Of a stretch of 64,000 bases of DNA, positions 35,222 through 44,567 are shown piece by piece. The stretch covers positions 1,488,001 through 1,552,000 of the forward strand of contig NZ_JBHLWO010000002.1 of NCBI RefSeq assembly GCF_042432805.1, given 5' to 3'. The notes under the pieces are model-generated. The model was not told the origin of the DNA and did not search any database. It worked only from the letters and a program-made list of their open reading frames with translations. Position numbers and translations under genes: made by a program. Every line of letters begins with the position of its first letter. Position 1 is the stretch's first letter. This stretch comes from Olivibacter oleidegradans (GTDB lineage Bacteria > Bacteroidota > Bacteroidia > Sphingobacteriales > Sphingobacteriaceae).

Positions 35222-35929
35222 ATGAAACAACATATACCTAATACGATTACAAGTTTTAATCTGTTCAGTGGGTGCATAGGTGTCGTACTAGCTTTTGAAG
35301 GACAGTTGATAAATGCGGGGTACGCTATTATCATAGCCGCAATTTTTGATTTCCTCGATGGCATGGCGGCTCGTCTATTGAAAGTAAACTCTCCGGTAGG
35401 TAAAGAGTTGGATTCACTTGCTGATATGATTAGCTTCGGTTTTTTACCGTCTGTTATTGTCTTTATGATGCTGGAGACAAACCCGGCGATAGAATACGGC
35501 GGTTCGTGGATCAAATATTCGGCTTTTTTGTTAGCCGTTTTTTCTGCGCTACGTTTAGCGAAATTCAATTTAGATAGCAGGCAAACTTCTATTTTCATAG
35601 GTCTTCCTACTCCTGCCTGTGCATTGTTCATCCTATCGCTTCCACATATCGCCTTAAGCAAAGATCCGATAATCAGTGCCTATGTGCAGCATCCGGTTAT
35701 TTTGCTTGCTTTAATACTTGCTTTAAGTTTTTTATTGGTGGCGGAAATCCCGCTCATGTCGCTAAAATTTAAAGATTTACAATTGCGCACCAACCTTCAT
35801 CGCTATATCCTTCTTTTGGTCAGTGTAATATTGCTTTTTTTATTTCAACTAACGGCCATTCCGTTCATCATTATTTTCTACTTGGTATTGTCACTTATGC
35901 AATATAATAAGCTTACTCAAGAGTTATAA
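35222..35929 (+). CDS. pssA: CDP-diacylglycerol-serine O-phosphatidyltransferase
   Basis: 235 residues with about seven membrane helices. The CDP-alcohol phosphotransferase motif is complete: DGMAARLLKVNSPVGKELDSLAD gives D-G-x2-A-R-x8-G-x3-D-x3-D at about 43-65. ITSFNLFSGCIG before it is typical of PssA. The enzyme makes phosphatidylserine, precursor of phosphatidylethanolamine, in the inner membrane. It sits alone between rho and the convergent folK; a weak hairpin follows the stop. Confidence 0.93.
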   Translation: MKQHIPNTITSFNLFSGCIGVVLAFEGQLINAGYAIIIAAIFDFLDGMAARLLKVNSPVGKELDSLADMISFGFLPSVIVFMMLETNPAIEYGGSWIKYSAFLLAVFSALRLAKFNLDSRQTSIFIGLPTPACALFILSLPHIALSKDPIISAYVQHPVILLALILALSFLLVAEIPLMSLKFKDLQLRTNLHRYILLLVSVILLFLFQLTAIPFIIIFYLVLSLMQYNKLTQEL

Positions 35930-35956
35930 ATTGAAAAACGACTCGATTTTCAATTT
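35928..35956. terminator. Weak hairpin between pssA and folK
   Basis: Ten AT-rich pairs, arms 35928-35937 and 35947-35956, beginning inside the pssA stop codon. The stem is weak and the A/T runs lie within it; it could serve both convergent genes. Confidence 0.45.
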
Positions 35957-35992
35957 ATCTTTGCTCAGATTTGATGAAGTTTAATCGTAAAG

Positions 35993-36478
35993 TCATTTTT
36001 CAAGCCGCCTTACCGACAGGTTATCATCTAATTTTTCATATAAATCAGCTATCCCCATTCTGTAGGAAGGGTGCATTAGCCCAGGCGCTATTTCAACAAG
36101 GGGAGTTAGTACAAACCTCCGTAAATGAAGCAACGGATGAGGGATTTTCAAATTAAGGGTATCTAAGATGATTGCATCATAAAATAAAATGTCAATATCG
36201 ATTAGTCGAGCCTCCCACTTTGTATTTCTTTTCCTTCCAAGCGTCTCCTCAATCGCGAGGATTTCTTTTAGCGTTTGTTCAGGGGTTAAAATCGTATTGA
36301 CTTTGAGCGCCTGATTTAGGTAATTCGGTTGGTTGTTTACCCCCCAAGCAACTGTCTCATAAATTGCGGATTGATCAATAACGTTTCCTACTCTACTTTC
36401 AATTAATTGAATGGCTTTAGTTAATTGCTGTCTGCTGTCTCCTAAATTTGAACCCAATATCAGATAAACTGTGTGCAT
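35993..36478 (-). CDS. folK: 7,8-dihydro-6-hydroxymethylpterin pyrophosphokinase
   Basis: 161 residues from ATG at 36478; the frame also offers a TTG six bases earlier. YLILGSNLGDSRQQL is the N-terminal motif, VAWGVNNQPNYLNQALKV the substrate strand region, and WEARLIDIDILFYD carries the two metal-binding aspartates, with PHPLLHLRRFVLTPLVEIAP closing the domain. It transfers diphosphate from ATP in folate synthesis. Single-domain form, not fused to FolB or FolP. Confidence 0.95.
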   Translation of the reverse strand: MHTVYLILGSNLGDSRQQLTKAIQLIESRVGNVIDQSAIYETVAWGVNNQPNYLNQALKVNTILTPEQTLKEILAIEETLGRKRNTKWEARLIDIDILFYDAIILDTLNLKIPHPLLHLRRFVLTPLVEIAPGLMHPSYRMGIADLYEKLDDNLSVRRLEK

Positions 36479-36651
36479 AAACAAACTTAATCAAAATGAC
36501 ATTGATATCCAATTATGGTTTTGACGGTACTCCGATGATCGATTGAGCTTCTATACCAATGATTACTTATTTTGCATTTCATGTAACAATACAGCACCTT
36601 ATTTGTCTTATAGCAGTGTAAACATTTAAATTTCAGACATAGAAAACATAC

Positions 36652-38418
36652 ATGAAGCAATTTTTCAAATTTGTATTTGCCTCCATGCTTGGAGTATTTT
36701 TATCAACGATCATCTTTTTCTTCGTTGCTATTGCCATTATGGCCGCGATAATAAGTGCTGCCAGTTCAGACAAGGCAGTAGAAATAAGTGAAAACTCCAT
36801 TCTACGCGTGTCTTTAAATTACGCCATTAAAGAACGTACAGACAGAAGTCCCTTTAACAATGTTAGCCTTCCGTCTATGAATTCGGAAAAATATATTGGT
36901 TTAGATGAGATATTGCTTCGAATTGATGCAGCAAAAAATGACAATCGAATAAAAGGTATTGTACTCGATATGGACGGTATCGGTGCAAGTTTTGCCACAC
37001 TTCAAGAGATTAGAGATGCATTGCTCAAATTTAAAGAATCAAAAAAATTCATATTAGCTTACAGTGAGGGGTATTCAATGAAGGGATACTACCTTGCTTC
37101 AACAGCTGATAAGGTTTATTTGAACCCGGAAGGGTCGGTCGACTTCCGCGGAATGGCAGCGCAGCTTCCATTCTTTAAAGGCACACTTGAAAAACTGGGC
37201 ATTGAAGCACAGGTAGTGAAAGTAGGTACTTACAAGAGTGCGGTAGAGCCTTTTATATTAGATAAAATGAGCCCGGCAAACAAAGAACAGGTCAACTCCT
37301 ATCTTAATTCTTTATACGACTATTACCTTGGCAATGTGTCCAAATCACGGAATATACCTATGGATTCCTTGCGGAACATTGCCGACAACTACAGTGGAAG
37401 AGATGCCGAGAAGGCGCTGAACGCAAAATTAGTTGACGGGTTGAAATATAAAAATGAAATAATAGATGAACTAAAAGTTAAGTTGTGCATTGATAAAAAG
37501 AAGAAGATCAAGTCAATAAATATTGAAGATTATACTTCTCCAAAAACAGAAGAAAACGGTTCGCAAAATCGGCTAGCTGTAGTCTACGCAGTAGGTGATA
37601 TCGTTTCCGGTGAGGGTTCTGATGAGCAAATTGGTTCGGAAAGAATTTCGAGAGCGATTAGAACAGTACGTGAAGATGATAAAGTTAAAGCAGTTGTGCT
37701 TCGTATCAACTCTCCGGGTGGAAGCTCGTTGGCTTCTGATGTTATTTGGAAAGAAGTTGAACTGACAAAAAAGGTAAAACCTATTATCGTATCAATGGGC
37801 GACGTTGCAGCTTCGGGTGGTTACTATATTGCCTGCGCCGCCGATTCCATTTTTGCTCAACCGAATACCATTACAGGTTCAATCGGTGTGTTTGGTATTA
37901 TTCCAAATTTACAGAACTTTTTCAACAACAAATTGGGAATTACGTTTGATGAAGTAAAAACAGGAAAATATGCTGACCTAATGAGTGTTAATAGACCACT
38001 TACAGCGGACGAGCGCGACCTTATTCAACAAGAAGTAAACAAGACGTACGATACCTTTACAAAAAAAGTAGCTAACGGTAGAAAAATAAGTCAAAGCCAA
38101 GTAGATAGTATCGGTCAAGGACGGGTATGGACGGGTGCACAAGCGGCAAAAATTGGTTTAGTTGATCGTTTAGCCAGTTTCAATGAAGCTATTACAGCTG
38201 CAGCTCGTAAAGCCAAATTGAAAGACTATAAACTGGTGAGCTACCCTGCCATGAAAGATCCTTTAGAAGCTTTTCTCGGTTCTTCCAGCGATAAGCTGAA
38301 GACTTGGATAATGAAGAAAGAAATGAATGAAGGCTACCTTCTTTACGAACAAGCAAAGCAGGTTATGCAACAAAGCGGTATACAGGCAAGATTACCGTAT
38401 ATGATTAATATTCATTAA
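36652..38418 (+). CDS. sppA: Signal peptide peptidase SppA, 67K type
   Basis: 588 residues, the long two-domain form. An N-terminal membrane helix (about 8-36) anchors it. The catalytic lysine is K195 in KVGTYKSAVEP of the first half, and the serine is S388 in GDVAASGGYYIACAAD of the second half, the Ser-Lys dyad of E. coli-type SppA. It clips released signal peptides in the inner membrane, facing the periplasm. Monocistronic, ending at a very strong terminator. Confidence 0.95.
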   Translation: MKQFFKFVFASMLGVFLSTIIFFFVAIAIMAAIISAASSDKAVEISENSILRVSLNYAIKERTDRSPFNNVSLPSMNSEKYIGLDEILLRIDAAKNDNRIKGIVLDMDGIGASFATLQEIRDALLKFKESKKFILAYSEGYSMKGYYLASTADKVYLNPEGSVDFRGMAAQLPFFKGTLEKLGIEAQVVKVGTYKSAVEPFILDKMSPANKEQVNSYLNSLYDYYLGNVSKSRNIPMDSLRNIADNYSGRDAEKALNAKLVDGLKYKNEIIDELKVKLCIDKKKKIKSINIEDYTSPKTEENGSQNRLAVVYAVGDIVSGEGSDEQIGSERISRAIRTVREDDKVKAVVLRINSPGGSSLASDVIWKEVELTKKVKPIIVSMGDVAASGGYYIACAADSIFAQPNTITGSIGVFGIIPNLQNFFNNKLGITFDEVKTGKYADLMSVNRPLTADERDLIQQEVNKTYDTFTKKVANGRKISQSQVDSIGQGRVWTGAQAAKIGLVDRLASFNEAITAAARKAKLKDYKLVSYPAMKDPLEAFLGSSSDKLKTWIMKKEMNEGYLLYEQAKQVMQQSGIQARLPYMINIH

Positions 38419-38426
38419 ATCTTACC

Positions 38427-38480
38427 GTGCGCAACCAAAAAAGGGCACTCCTTTCGGAGTGCCCTTTTTTGGTTGCGCAC
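38427..38480 (+). terminator. Very long perfect hairpin terminator after sppA
   Basis: Arms 38427-38451 and 38456-38480 are perfectly complementary over 25 bases around a TTTC loop, with A6/T6 runs inside the stem. It begins nine bases after the sppA stop. Confidence 0.9.
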
Positions 38481-38560
38481 ATTTTGTTATATATCGTCTA
38501 TATACGTAAGTTTGCCCGTTATATTGGCAAAGCTTCGAAGCCCCTTAACAATACATCGAA

Positions 38561-40243
38561 ATGGAAAATAAAATTATATCCCGCAAATTTAGATTGCTTT
38601 CGCAATTGATGGAATTACATGGCGAGAATTCCTTCAAAACTAAAGCGATAGCTAATGCAGCTTTTAAGCTAGATAAGCTACCTTTTAAAATTATTGATAA
38701 AACGGAACAAGAATTAAGTACAGAGCAAGGTATCGGCAAAAGCATAGCGTCAAAAGTTTGGGAGCTTATCCATACGGGCTGTATAGAGGATCTAGAGGCA
38801 TTACTCGCTAAAACACCTGAAGGCATTTTAGAGATGCTAACAATAAAAGGTTTGGGGCCAAAAAAAATCTTGATCATATGGAATACGCTTGCAATCGAAA
38901 CGTTAGGAGAGCTTTACTATGCGTGTAACGAAAATCGACTGATCGAAGCAAAGGGGTTCGGGCTAAAAACACAAGAAGAAATCAAGATGGCCATTGAGTT
39001 TAATATGGCCAGTCAAGGTTTATTTTTGTATTCCCAGGCAGAGAAGTTAGCCAGTTCAATTTTTGATACACTCAAAGAGATGCTTTCCGACCAACATCTC
39101 TTGAGTTATACAGGTGATTTCAGGCGCAAATTGGAATTACTATCATCGGTCGAATTGATTACAACTGCCAGTGCCGAGGAAATATTGATATATATTGAAA
39201 AAGATAAGCGACTTATCCAATTTGATTATCAGGAAAATAAAATTCGGACAGTTCACGAAAGCGGTCTTCCTATACATTTTATTTTAAGCAACGTAAATGA
39301 GTTCTCTAAGCACCTATTAATCACCACAGGTAATCAACAGCACATCGCGTTACTCGAACAACTTTATGAAAAAGGAGTTCCTAATGCGGAAAGTGAAGAG
39401 GAAATTTACCGTCAATTAAACTTAGACTTTATTGAACCTGAATTGCGTGAAGGCTTGGATGAAGTCCAAAAAGCCCACGACCATACACTTCCTAACCTTA
39501 TAACTTATGACGATATAAAAGGCACTTTGCATAATCATAGCACCTATAGCGACGGCGTTCATTCACTGAAAGAGATGGCTCTATATTGCAAAGACGTTCT
39601 TCAGTTACAATATTTAGGGATATGTGATCACTCTCGGACAGCAGTTTATGCAAATGGCTTAAAAGAGGACCGGGTAAGATTGCAATGGGAAGAAATAGAT
39701 TCGTTAAATCAAACATTATATCCTTTTAAGATTTTTAAAGGTATTGAGTCGGATATTTTGGGAGACGGCTCTTTGGACTACCCGGATGAGTTATTAAGAG
39801 AATTTGATTTTGTAGTTGCTTCTGTGCATGCCAACCTGAAAATGGACGAGGAAAAAGCTACCCTACGTTTAATCAAAGCTATTGAAAATCCTTATACGAC
39901 CATTTTAGGGCATCCAACCGGGCGCCTTCTGTTAAGCAGAAAGGGATATCCCATTGATTATAAAAAGGTAATCGATGCCTGTGCTGCCAATGGGGTAGCC
40001 ATCGAAGTCAATGCAAACCCGTTAAGATTAGATTTAGATTGGCGCTGGCACCGTTATGCGATTGAGAAGGGTGTCTATCTTTCCATCAATCCCGACGCCC
40101 ATCGCGTAGAAGGATTTCACGATATGCGTTATGGAACTTTAGTGGCAAGAAAAGGAGGACTTACAGCCTCGCAATGCCTCAATTGTTTTGATCTGGAAAA
40201 ATTGGACAGCTACTTTAGCTCTCGTAAAACAAGTATAAAATAA
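38561..40243 (+). CDS. polX: PolX-like protein: HhH, degenerate polymerase domain, intact PHP nuclease
   Basis: 560 residues with the PolX layout. Helix-hairpin-helix segments are GIGKSIASKVW (57-67) and KGLGPKKI (96-103). The palm motif, normally GS-x-RR-x6-D-x-D, reads G185-D-F-R-R-x6-S196-V-E198, and the third aspartate strand (usually VDVR) reads PIHFIL, so all three polymerase carboxylates appear lost. The C-terminal PHP domain is intact: H324, H326, D331, H357, E396, H423, H451, E482, D512 and H514. It should therefore act as a metal-dependent 3'-5' exonuclease or phosphoesterase, not as a polymerase. DUF4254 follows six to twelve bases downstream. Confidence 0.88.
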   Translation: MENKIISRKFRLLSQLMELHGENSFKTKAIANAAFKLDKLPFKIIDKTEQELSTEQGIGKSIASKVWELIHTGCIEDLEALLAKTPEGILEMLTIKGLGPKKILIIWNTLAIETLGELYYACNENRLIEAKGFGLKTQEEIKMAIEFNMASQGLFLYSQAEKLASSIFDTLKEMLSDQHLLSYTGDFRRKLELLSSVELITTASAEEILIYIEKDKRLIQFDYQENKIRTVHESGLPIHFILSNVNEFSKHLLITTGNQQHIALLEQLYEKGVPNAESEEEIYRQLNLDFIEPELREGLDEVQKAHDHTLPNLITYDDIKGTLHNHSTYSDGVHSLKEMALYCKDVLQLQYLGICDHSRTAVYANGLKEDRVRLQWEEIDSLNQTLYPFKIFKGIESDILGDGSLDYPDELLREFDFVVASVHANLKMDEEKATLRLIKAIENPYTTILGHPTGRLLLSRKGYPIDYKKVIDACAANGVAIEVNANPLRLDLDWRWHRYAIEKGVYLSINPDAHRVEGFHDMRYGTLVARKGGLTASQCLNCFDLEKLDSYFSSRKTSIK

Positions 40244-40255
40244 TTACCTTTGAGA

Positions 40256-40864
40256 ATGATCGCACAACACGCTAATAAAATATTCAGTCAAGCTATTCAC
40301 GATTACCATGTTCTTAATAATATAGACCATCCTATAAAGAATCCTTATGAAGCTCATACGCTGGAACATTTACTATATCTTAAATGTTGGATAGACACGG
40401 TACAGTGGCATATGGAAGACGAAGTACGTGATCCCAATATCGCTCCGGTGGAAGGGCTAAAATGGAAAAGGAGGATCGATCAGTCCAATCAAGACCGCAC
40501 AGATACGGTTGAATACATAGATAGTTACTATCTAAATGCATTCAAAGATGTAAAGCCTCTACCGGATGCTAGGATAAATACGGAGAGTCCTGCCTGGGCT
40601 ATTGATAGGCTTTCTATCCTGGCATTGAAAATTTATCACATGCAAATTGAGGCTGAACGTCGTGATGCCACGCCTGAACATCGCGATCAGTGTGGTCAAA
40701 AGCTTCGTATATTATTAGAGCAGCGGGAAGATCTTTCCAATAGCATCGATGAGTTACTCGAAGATATTAAAATGGGAAAAAAATATATGAAAGTATACAA
40801 ACAGATGAAGATGTATAATGATCCCTCGCTGAATCCGGTTTTATATACAGGCGAAAAGAAATAA
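40256..40864 (+). CDS. DUF4254 protein
   Basis: 202 residues from ATG at 40256; an in-frame TTG lies six bases earlier. The pattern NPYEAHTLEHLLYLKCWIDTVQWHMEDEVRDPNI and GLKWKRRIDQSNQDRTDTVE is that of DUF4254, a helical family of unknown function in Bacteroidota. Features include a His/Glu-rich helix (H36, H41) that could bind metal, and a long helical C terminus. It is placed 33 bases before a GT9 glycosyltransferase, a common pairing that hints at a surface-glycan role. Confidence 0.85.
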   Translation: MIAQHANKIFSQAIHDYHVLNNIDHPIKNPYEAHTLEHLLYLKCWIDTVQWHMEDEVRDPNIAPVEGLKWKRRIDQSNQDRTDTVEYIDSYYLNAFKDVKPLPDARINTESPAWAIDRLSILALKIYHMQIEAERRDATPEHRDQCGQKLRILLEQREDLSNSIDELLEDIKMGKKYMKVYKQMKMYNDPSLNPVLYTGEKK

Positions 40865-40897
40865 GAAACCTCTGAATACGTTAGGGGTGAATAACAC

Positions 40898-41929
40898 ATG
40901 AATAAAAGGAGCATTTTGGTTTTTCGTTTTTCAGCAATGGGCGATGTCGCTATGATTTCACCCGTTATAGAACAGCTATGTGAACAACATCCCCAAGTCA
41001 GCATAATTCTGGTAAGTAGGCCTTTCTTCAAACCTTTTTTTGATACAAATCCCCAGATACGCTTTCATCCTATTTATCCAAAAGAACAGCACCGGGGCCT
41101 AAGAGGCTTGTATAGATTGTTCAAAGAGCTGCGAAATTATAAGATAGATGCAATAGCAGATCTTCATGACAGCCTCAGAAGTCGTATTCTTTCTACATTC
41201 TTTAGACTAACTACTATTCCAATAAAAAGAATAGACAAAGGAAGAGCTGAAAAAAGAGCTCTAACGCGCATTCAGAACAAGCATTTAATCCCTCTTAAAT
41301 CGACTTTTGAGCGTTATGCAGAAGTGTTTCAGTCGCTTGGATTCTCTATTCGGCTAACAAATAAATTAGTAAAAAAGACCAGGCCGCTTCCTGCTGCATT
41401 CTTGCGTCAATTTAATAGTTCTTCTGCGCTGAGGAGAATAGGTATCGCTCCCTTCGCGCAACATCGGTATAAAGTATATCCGCTTGATAAAATGGAGGAA
41501 GTAATCGCTGTTTTAAGTCGTAATCACGAACTGTTTATATTCGGTGGAGGCGAAACGGAACAAGAAATGGCGACAAAATGGGAGAAAAAATACGCGCATG
41601 TTACCAATGTAATAGGTGTGGTAGACTTAACCCACGAGCTTGATTTAATAGCTAACTTAGATCTTATGCTCAGTATGGACTCCTCCGGCATGCACATGGC
41701 TTCTTTGGTAGGCACTCGAGTAATATCCGTTTGGGGGCCAACGCATCCCTATGCTGGTTTTTTGGGCTTTGGCCAAAAAGAAGATGACTGCCTACAGTTC
41801 CACCACCCCGCAAGACCTAGCTCCATATACGGCAATAAACCCTGTTTATGTGACGGGATTCCGTGTATTGAACGCATTAGTCCTGAACAAATCGTCACAA
41901 AAATTGAAAAAACATTAAGCTATGGCTAA
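40898..41929 (+). CDS. Glycosyltransferase family 9 (heptosyltransferase-like)
   Basis: 343 residues, GT-B fold. ILVFRFSAMGDVAMISPVIEQL is the N-terminal acceptor-side motif of GT9, with the catalytic-region aspartate, and LMLSMDSSGMHMASLVGTRVISVWGPTHP is the donor-binding segment. GT9 enzymes transfer heptose from ADP-heptose to lipid A-core on the cytoplasmic side. Near the end GNKPCLCDGIPCIERI has three cysteines, also frequent in the family. It overlaps the SixA gene by eight bases. Confidence 0.9.
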   Translation: MNKRSILVFRFSAMGDVAMISPVIEQLCEQHPQVSIILVSRPFFKPFFDTNPQIRFHPIYPKEQHRGLRGLYRLFKELRNYKIDAIADLHDSLRSRILSTFFRLTTIPIKRIDKGRAEKRALTRIQNKHLIPLKSTFERYAEVFQSLGFSIRLTNKLVKKTRPLPAAFLRQFNSSSALRRIGIAPFAQHRYKVYPLDKMEEVIAVLSRNHELFIFGGGETEQEMATKWEKKYAHVTNVIGVVDLTHELDLIANLDLMLSMDSSGMHMASLVGTRVISVWGPTHPYAGFLGFGQKEDDCLQFHHPARPSSIYGNKPCLCDGIPCIERISPEQIVTKIEKTLSYG

Positions 41930-42413
41930 ATATTTATACCTGATTCGTCATGCCAAGTCGGACTGGAACTTTGATCTCCCGGACTTTGATAGACCGTTAA
42001 ATAAGCGCGGATTGAGAGACGCCCCTATAATGGCTAAACGGTTAAATTTGCAAAATCTACGCCCAGATCGGTTGGTGAGCAGCCCTGCCAATCGTGCCAT
42101 TTCTACCGCTAAAATTTTTGCTAAAGAGTTAAAATTTTCTGAGGCCGATATACAGGAAGAAGCAGCCATATATGAAGCCGATGTTCCTACCTTACTGAAG
42201 GTTATCAATTCATTCCAAGCTGAAGCGGATTGCGTAGCAATCTTTGGACACAATCCGGGCATTAGTTTGTTGGCGGAGTATCTTTGCGATGATGCAGCCA
42301 TCGATTTCCCCACTTGTGCAATAGGCTTTCTGTCTTTTAACATAGAACAATGGAGTGAGGTAAGTATAGGAACAGGCAATTTAGTTTGGTTCAATTATCC
42401 CAAACTTGTTTAG
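41922..42413 (+). CDS. sixA: SixA-type histidine phosphatase
   Basis: 163 residues. The phosphohistidine motif LIRHAKSDW gives R9-H10, with the second arginine in SSPANRAIST and the second histidine in IFGHNPGIS. SixA removes phosphate from HPt histidines (ArcB in E. coli) or the nitrogen PTS. An HPt protein does occur at 60 kb in this window, but linkage is not close. It is translationally coupled to the GT9 gene. Confidence 0.9.
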   Translation: MAKYLYLIRHAKSDWNFDLPDFDRPLNKRGLRDAPIMAKRLNLQNLRPDRLVSSPANRAISTAKIFAKELKFSEADIQEEAAIYEADVPTLLKVINSFQAEADCVAIFGHNPGISLLAEYLCDDAAIDFPTCAIGFLSFNIEQWSEVSIGTGNLVWFNYPKLV

Positions 42414-42465
42414 CAACAGAAGCTTTATTAACTTTACCAGATAACAATTATTCTTTCCTGTTCAC

Positions 42466-43335
42466 ATGATTCAATTAAGCAACGAATATATCCGCGTAAA
42501 TATTAAAAAAAAGGGCGCAGAGCTTTCTTCAATTTATAACAAGAACATGGCTCATGAATATATTTGGCAAGGAGATCCAAGCTTTTGGCCATGGCATGCC
42601 CCTAATCTTTTCCCCATTGTTGGCGGCTTAAAAGATAACCACCTAGCTGTTGATGGCCAAATCTATGAATTAGCCAGACACGGTTTTGCAAGACATACCA
42701 ACTTTCAAGTTATTGAGTCATCGGGCACCCATGCAATCTTTTCATTACGTTATAATCAGGAAACATTACGTGTTTTTCCATACCATTTTGAGTTTCAGGT
42801 TATTTACCATCTGGAAAACGAATCCCTTAAGTGCATTTACAAAGTCATCAATCTAGAGACGAAGCCGATTTATTTTTCAGTAGGAGCCCATCCCGCCTTC
42901 AATGTGCCTTTTTTTTCCTATGAACATTATAATGATTATTACCTGGAGTTTGAAAAAGATGAGCCCTTGATACGCCATCACCTTTCTGACGCCGGTTATT
43001 TTAACGGCGAGGAATCAACGATTTTACTTGACAATAGAAAGCTGCAACTAAATGAAAACCTTTTTGATACCGATGCTCTTGTTTTTAAAACATTGCTAAG
43101 TAAACGTGTAGCTATTCGAAGTAAAAATCATCCTCACGCGCTGCTCATCAGTTATTCTGATTTTAAATCTTTAGGTATTTGGGCGAAACCGGGTGCACCT
43201 TTCGTTTGTATTGAGCCTTGGCTGGGATACGCAGATAGTGAGGCCGGCACTTCCACTATAGAAAAGAAAGAAGGCATCGTATCCTTAGCCCCAGGTCACG
43301 TATTTGAAGCCGGCTATTCTATCACAATTCAATAA
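42466..43335 (+). CDS. Aldose 1-epimerase family protein (LacX-like)
   Basis: 289 residues, galactose-mutarotase fold. ARHGFARHTNFQV carries the first active-site arginine and histidine, SVGAHPAFNVPF the catalytic histidine, and CIEPWLGYADSE the catalytic glutamate region. The subgroup resembles LacX, whose exact sugar substrate is unsettled. Cytoplasmic, no signal peptide. It follows sixA by 52 bases and ends before a small hairpin. Confidence 0.88.
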   Translation: MIQLSNEYIRVNIKKKGAELSSIYNKNMAHEYIWQGDPSFWPWHAPNLFPIVGGLKDNHLAVDGQIYELARHGFARHTNFQVIESSGTHAIFSLRYNQETLRVFPYHFEFQVIYHLENESLKCIYKVINLETKPIYFSVGAHPAFNVPFFSYEHYNDYYLEFEKDEPLIRHHLSDAGYFNGEESTILLDNRKLQLNENLFDTDALVFKTLLSKRVAIRSKNHPHALLISYSDFKSLGIWAKPGAPFVCIEPWLGYADSEAGTSTIEKKEGIVSLAPGHVFEAGYSITIQ

Positions 43336-43367
43336 TTTGATCATTTTAAACAGATCTAACATAAGAA

Positions 43368-43388
43368 AAAAGCCTAAAGTAGGCTTTT
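43368..43388. terminator. Hairpin terminator after the epimerase gene
   Basis: Arms 43368-43375 and 43381-43388 form eight pairs with A4/T4 at the base around a 5-base loop. Confidence 0.65.
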
Positions 43389-43475
43389 AAATTGAAAAAA
43401 TAATTTTCGAAACTGTAATTGCTTTTGCGGGTTATATCATTAGTATTCCGACAAAGTGCAAAAAAACAAATAACA

Positions 43476-44315
43476 ATGAATAACAGAGTAGAAAGAACCA
43501 TTGAAAATTTGATCGATTCTTTTATTGACAAACTTCCTTCGCTTTTACTGGCTATAATCACATTAGTTTTAGGTATTTGGCTAATTAAGGTATTAGTTCG
43601 TTTTTTACATAAACGGTTTACGAGTGGAAAAATCGATATTTCACTTGCTGAATTCTTGACCAGCATTATACGTGTTTTGCTCTACGTTCTATTGTTCTTG
43701 AGTGTTGCTTCCACTTTAGGTATCCAAACGACGTCTTTTGTTACCATGCTAGGTGCTGCGGGATTGGCCGTTGGTCTTGCGCTGCAAGGCAGCTTATCTA
43801 ATTTTGCAGGAGGTGTTTTAATCCTGCTCTTTAAACCTTTTCGTGTCGGCCATTTTATAACGACCAATAACAATGTCTCAGGAACGGTATTAAAAATAGA
43901 TATTTTATATACTACGCTAAAAGCAGGAAACGGCACGACTATATATGCGCCAAATGGGCCCTTGGCTAACGCTGTTATTAATAATGTGTCCGACAATCCT
44001 ACTCGGATGGCGGAATACAAAATAGGCATCTCCTATAATAATAATATTGATACGGCACGAAAAATAATTCTTAATGTATTGGAGAACGATGAACAAATTC
44101 TAAAAGATCCGAAGCCAGCTGTATTGGTAGATTCTTTAGGTGACAACGCCGTTGTGCTAGTTATAAGAGGATGGGTTAATAACAAAGAGTTTTGGCCGGT
44201 TTATCATGCCAATTATCAGAAAATTAAAGAAGCTCTAGATCAACATAACATAAGTATGCCTTACCCTCAGCGAGACATACATATCATAACTAACAACACG
44301 GATAGCAATTCTTAA
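43476..44315 (+). CDS. mscS: Small-conductance mechanosensitive channel MscS
   Basis: 279 residues from ATG at 43476. The frame is open to 43419, but the added residues do not fit the family, whereas the chosen start gives the usual short N terminus. Three helices: about 20-45, 60-85 and the pore helix TM3 with GAAGLAVGLALQGSLSNFAGGVLILLFKPF, the Gly/Ala-packed MscS pore. The beta domain and C-terminal ferredoxin-like domain follow. It opens on hypo-osmotic shock. Confidence 0.93.
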   Translation: MNNRVERTIENLIDSFIDKLPSLLLAIITLVLGIWLIKVLVRFLHKRFTSGKIDISLAEFLTSIIRVLLYVLLFLSVASTLGIQTTSFVTMLGAAGLAVGLALQGSLSNFAGGVLILLFKPFRVGHFITTNNNVSGTVLKIDILYTTLKAGNGTTIYAPNGPLANAVINNVSDNPTRMAEYKIGISYNNNIDTARKIILNVLENDEQILKDPKPAVLVDSLGDNAVVLVIRGWVNNKEFWPVYHANYQKIKEALDQHNISMPYPQRDIHIITNNTDSNS

Positions 44316-44567
44316 AAAACAGGGAAAGGAATCCCTTTTCATCTGCATAATGAAAGGGATGAAACAGTACTTTTAACAATGCCTATCTTTATTTTAACCA
44401 ATAGGTTAAGATATGCCATATCTTTTTAAAGACAAAAATAAGTGTCCACAAAAAATAATGGTACAAGGTGAAATTATGTTTGACTCTCATATTTGTTAAA
44501 ATTAAGCGTTCACTCTCACCAAGTTAACGAACTTTTATTAACTTTTCGTTAATAAAACAATAATATT

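Noticed and set aside
35158..35661. 167-codon frame on the reverse strand across pssA
   Set aside because: Lies wholly antisense to pssA, whose catalytic motif and helices are clear; the frame has no protein family character.
38427..38609. 60-codon forward frame after sppA
   Set aside because: It runs through the 25-pair terminator and overlaps the PolX-like start; not a gene.
41948..42394. 148-codon reverse frame across sixA
   Set aside because: Antisense shadow of sixA, which has intact motifs on the forward strand.
44316..44567. Hairpin near 44330-44380 as a small RNA or terminator
   Set aside because: The stem has a bulge and no T tract, and no promoter was seen; nothing supports an RNA gene.
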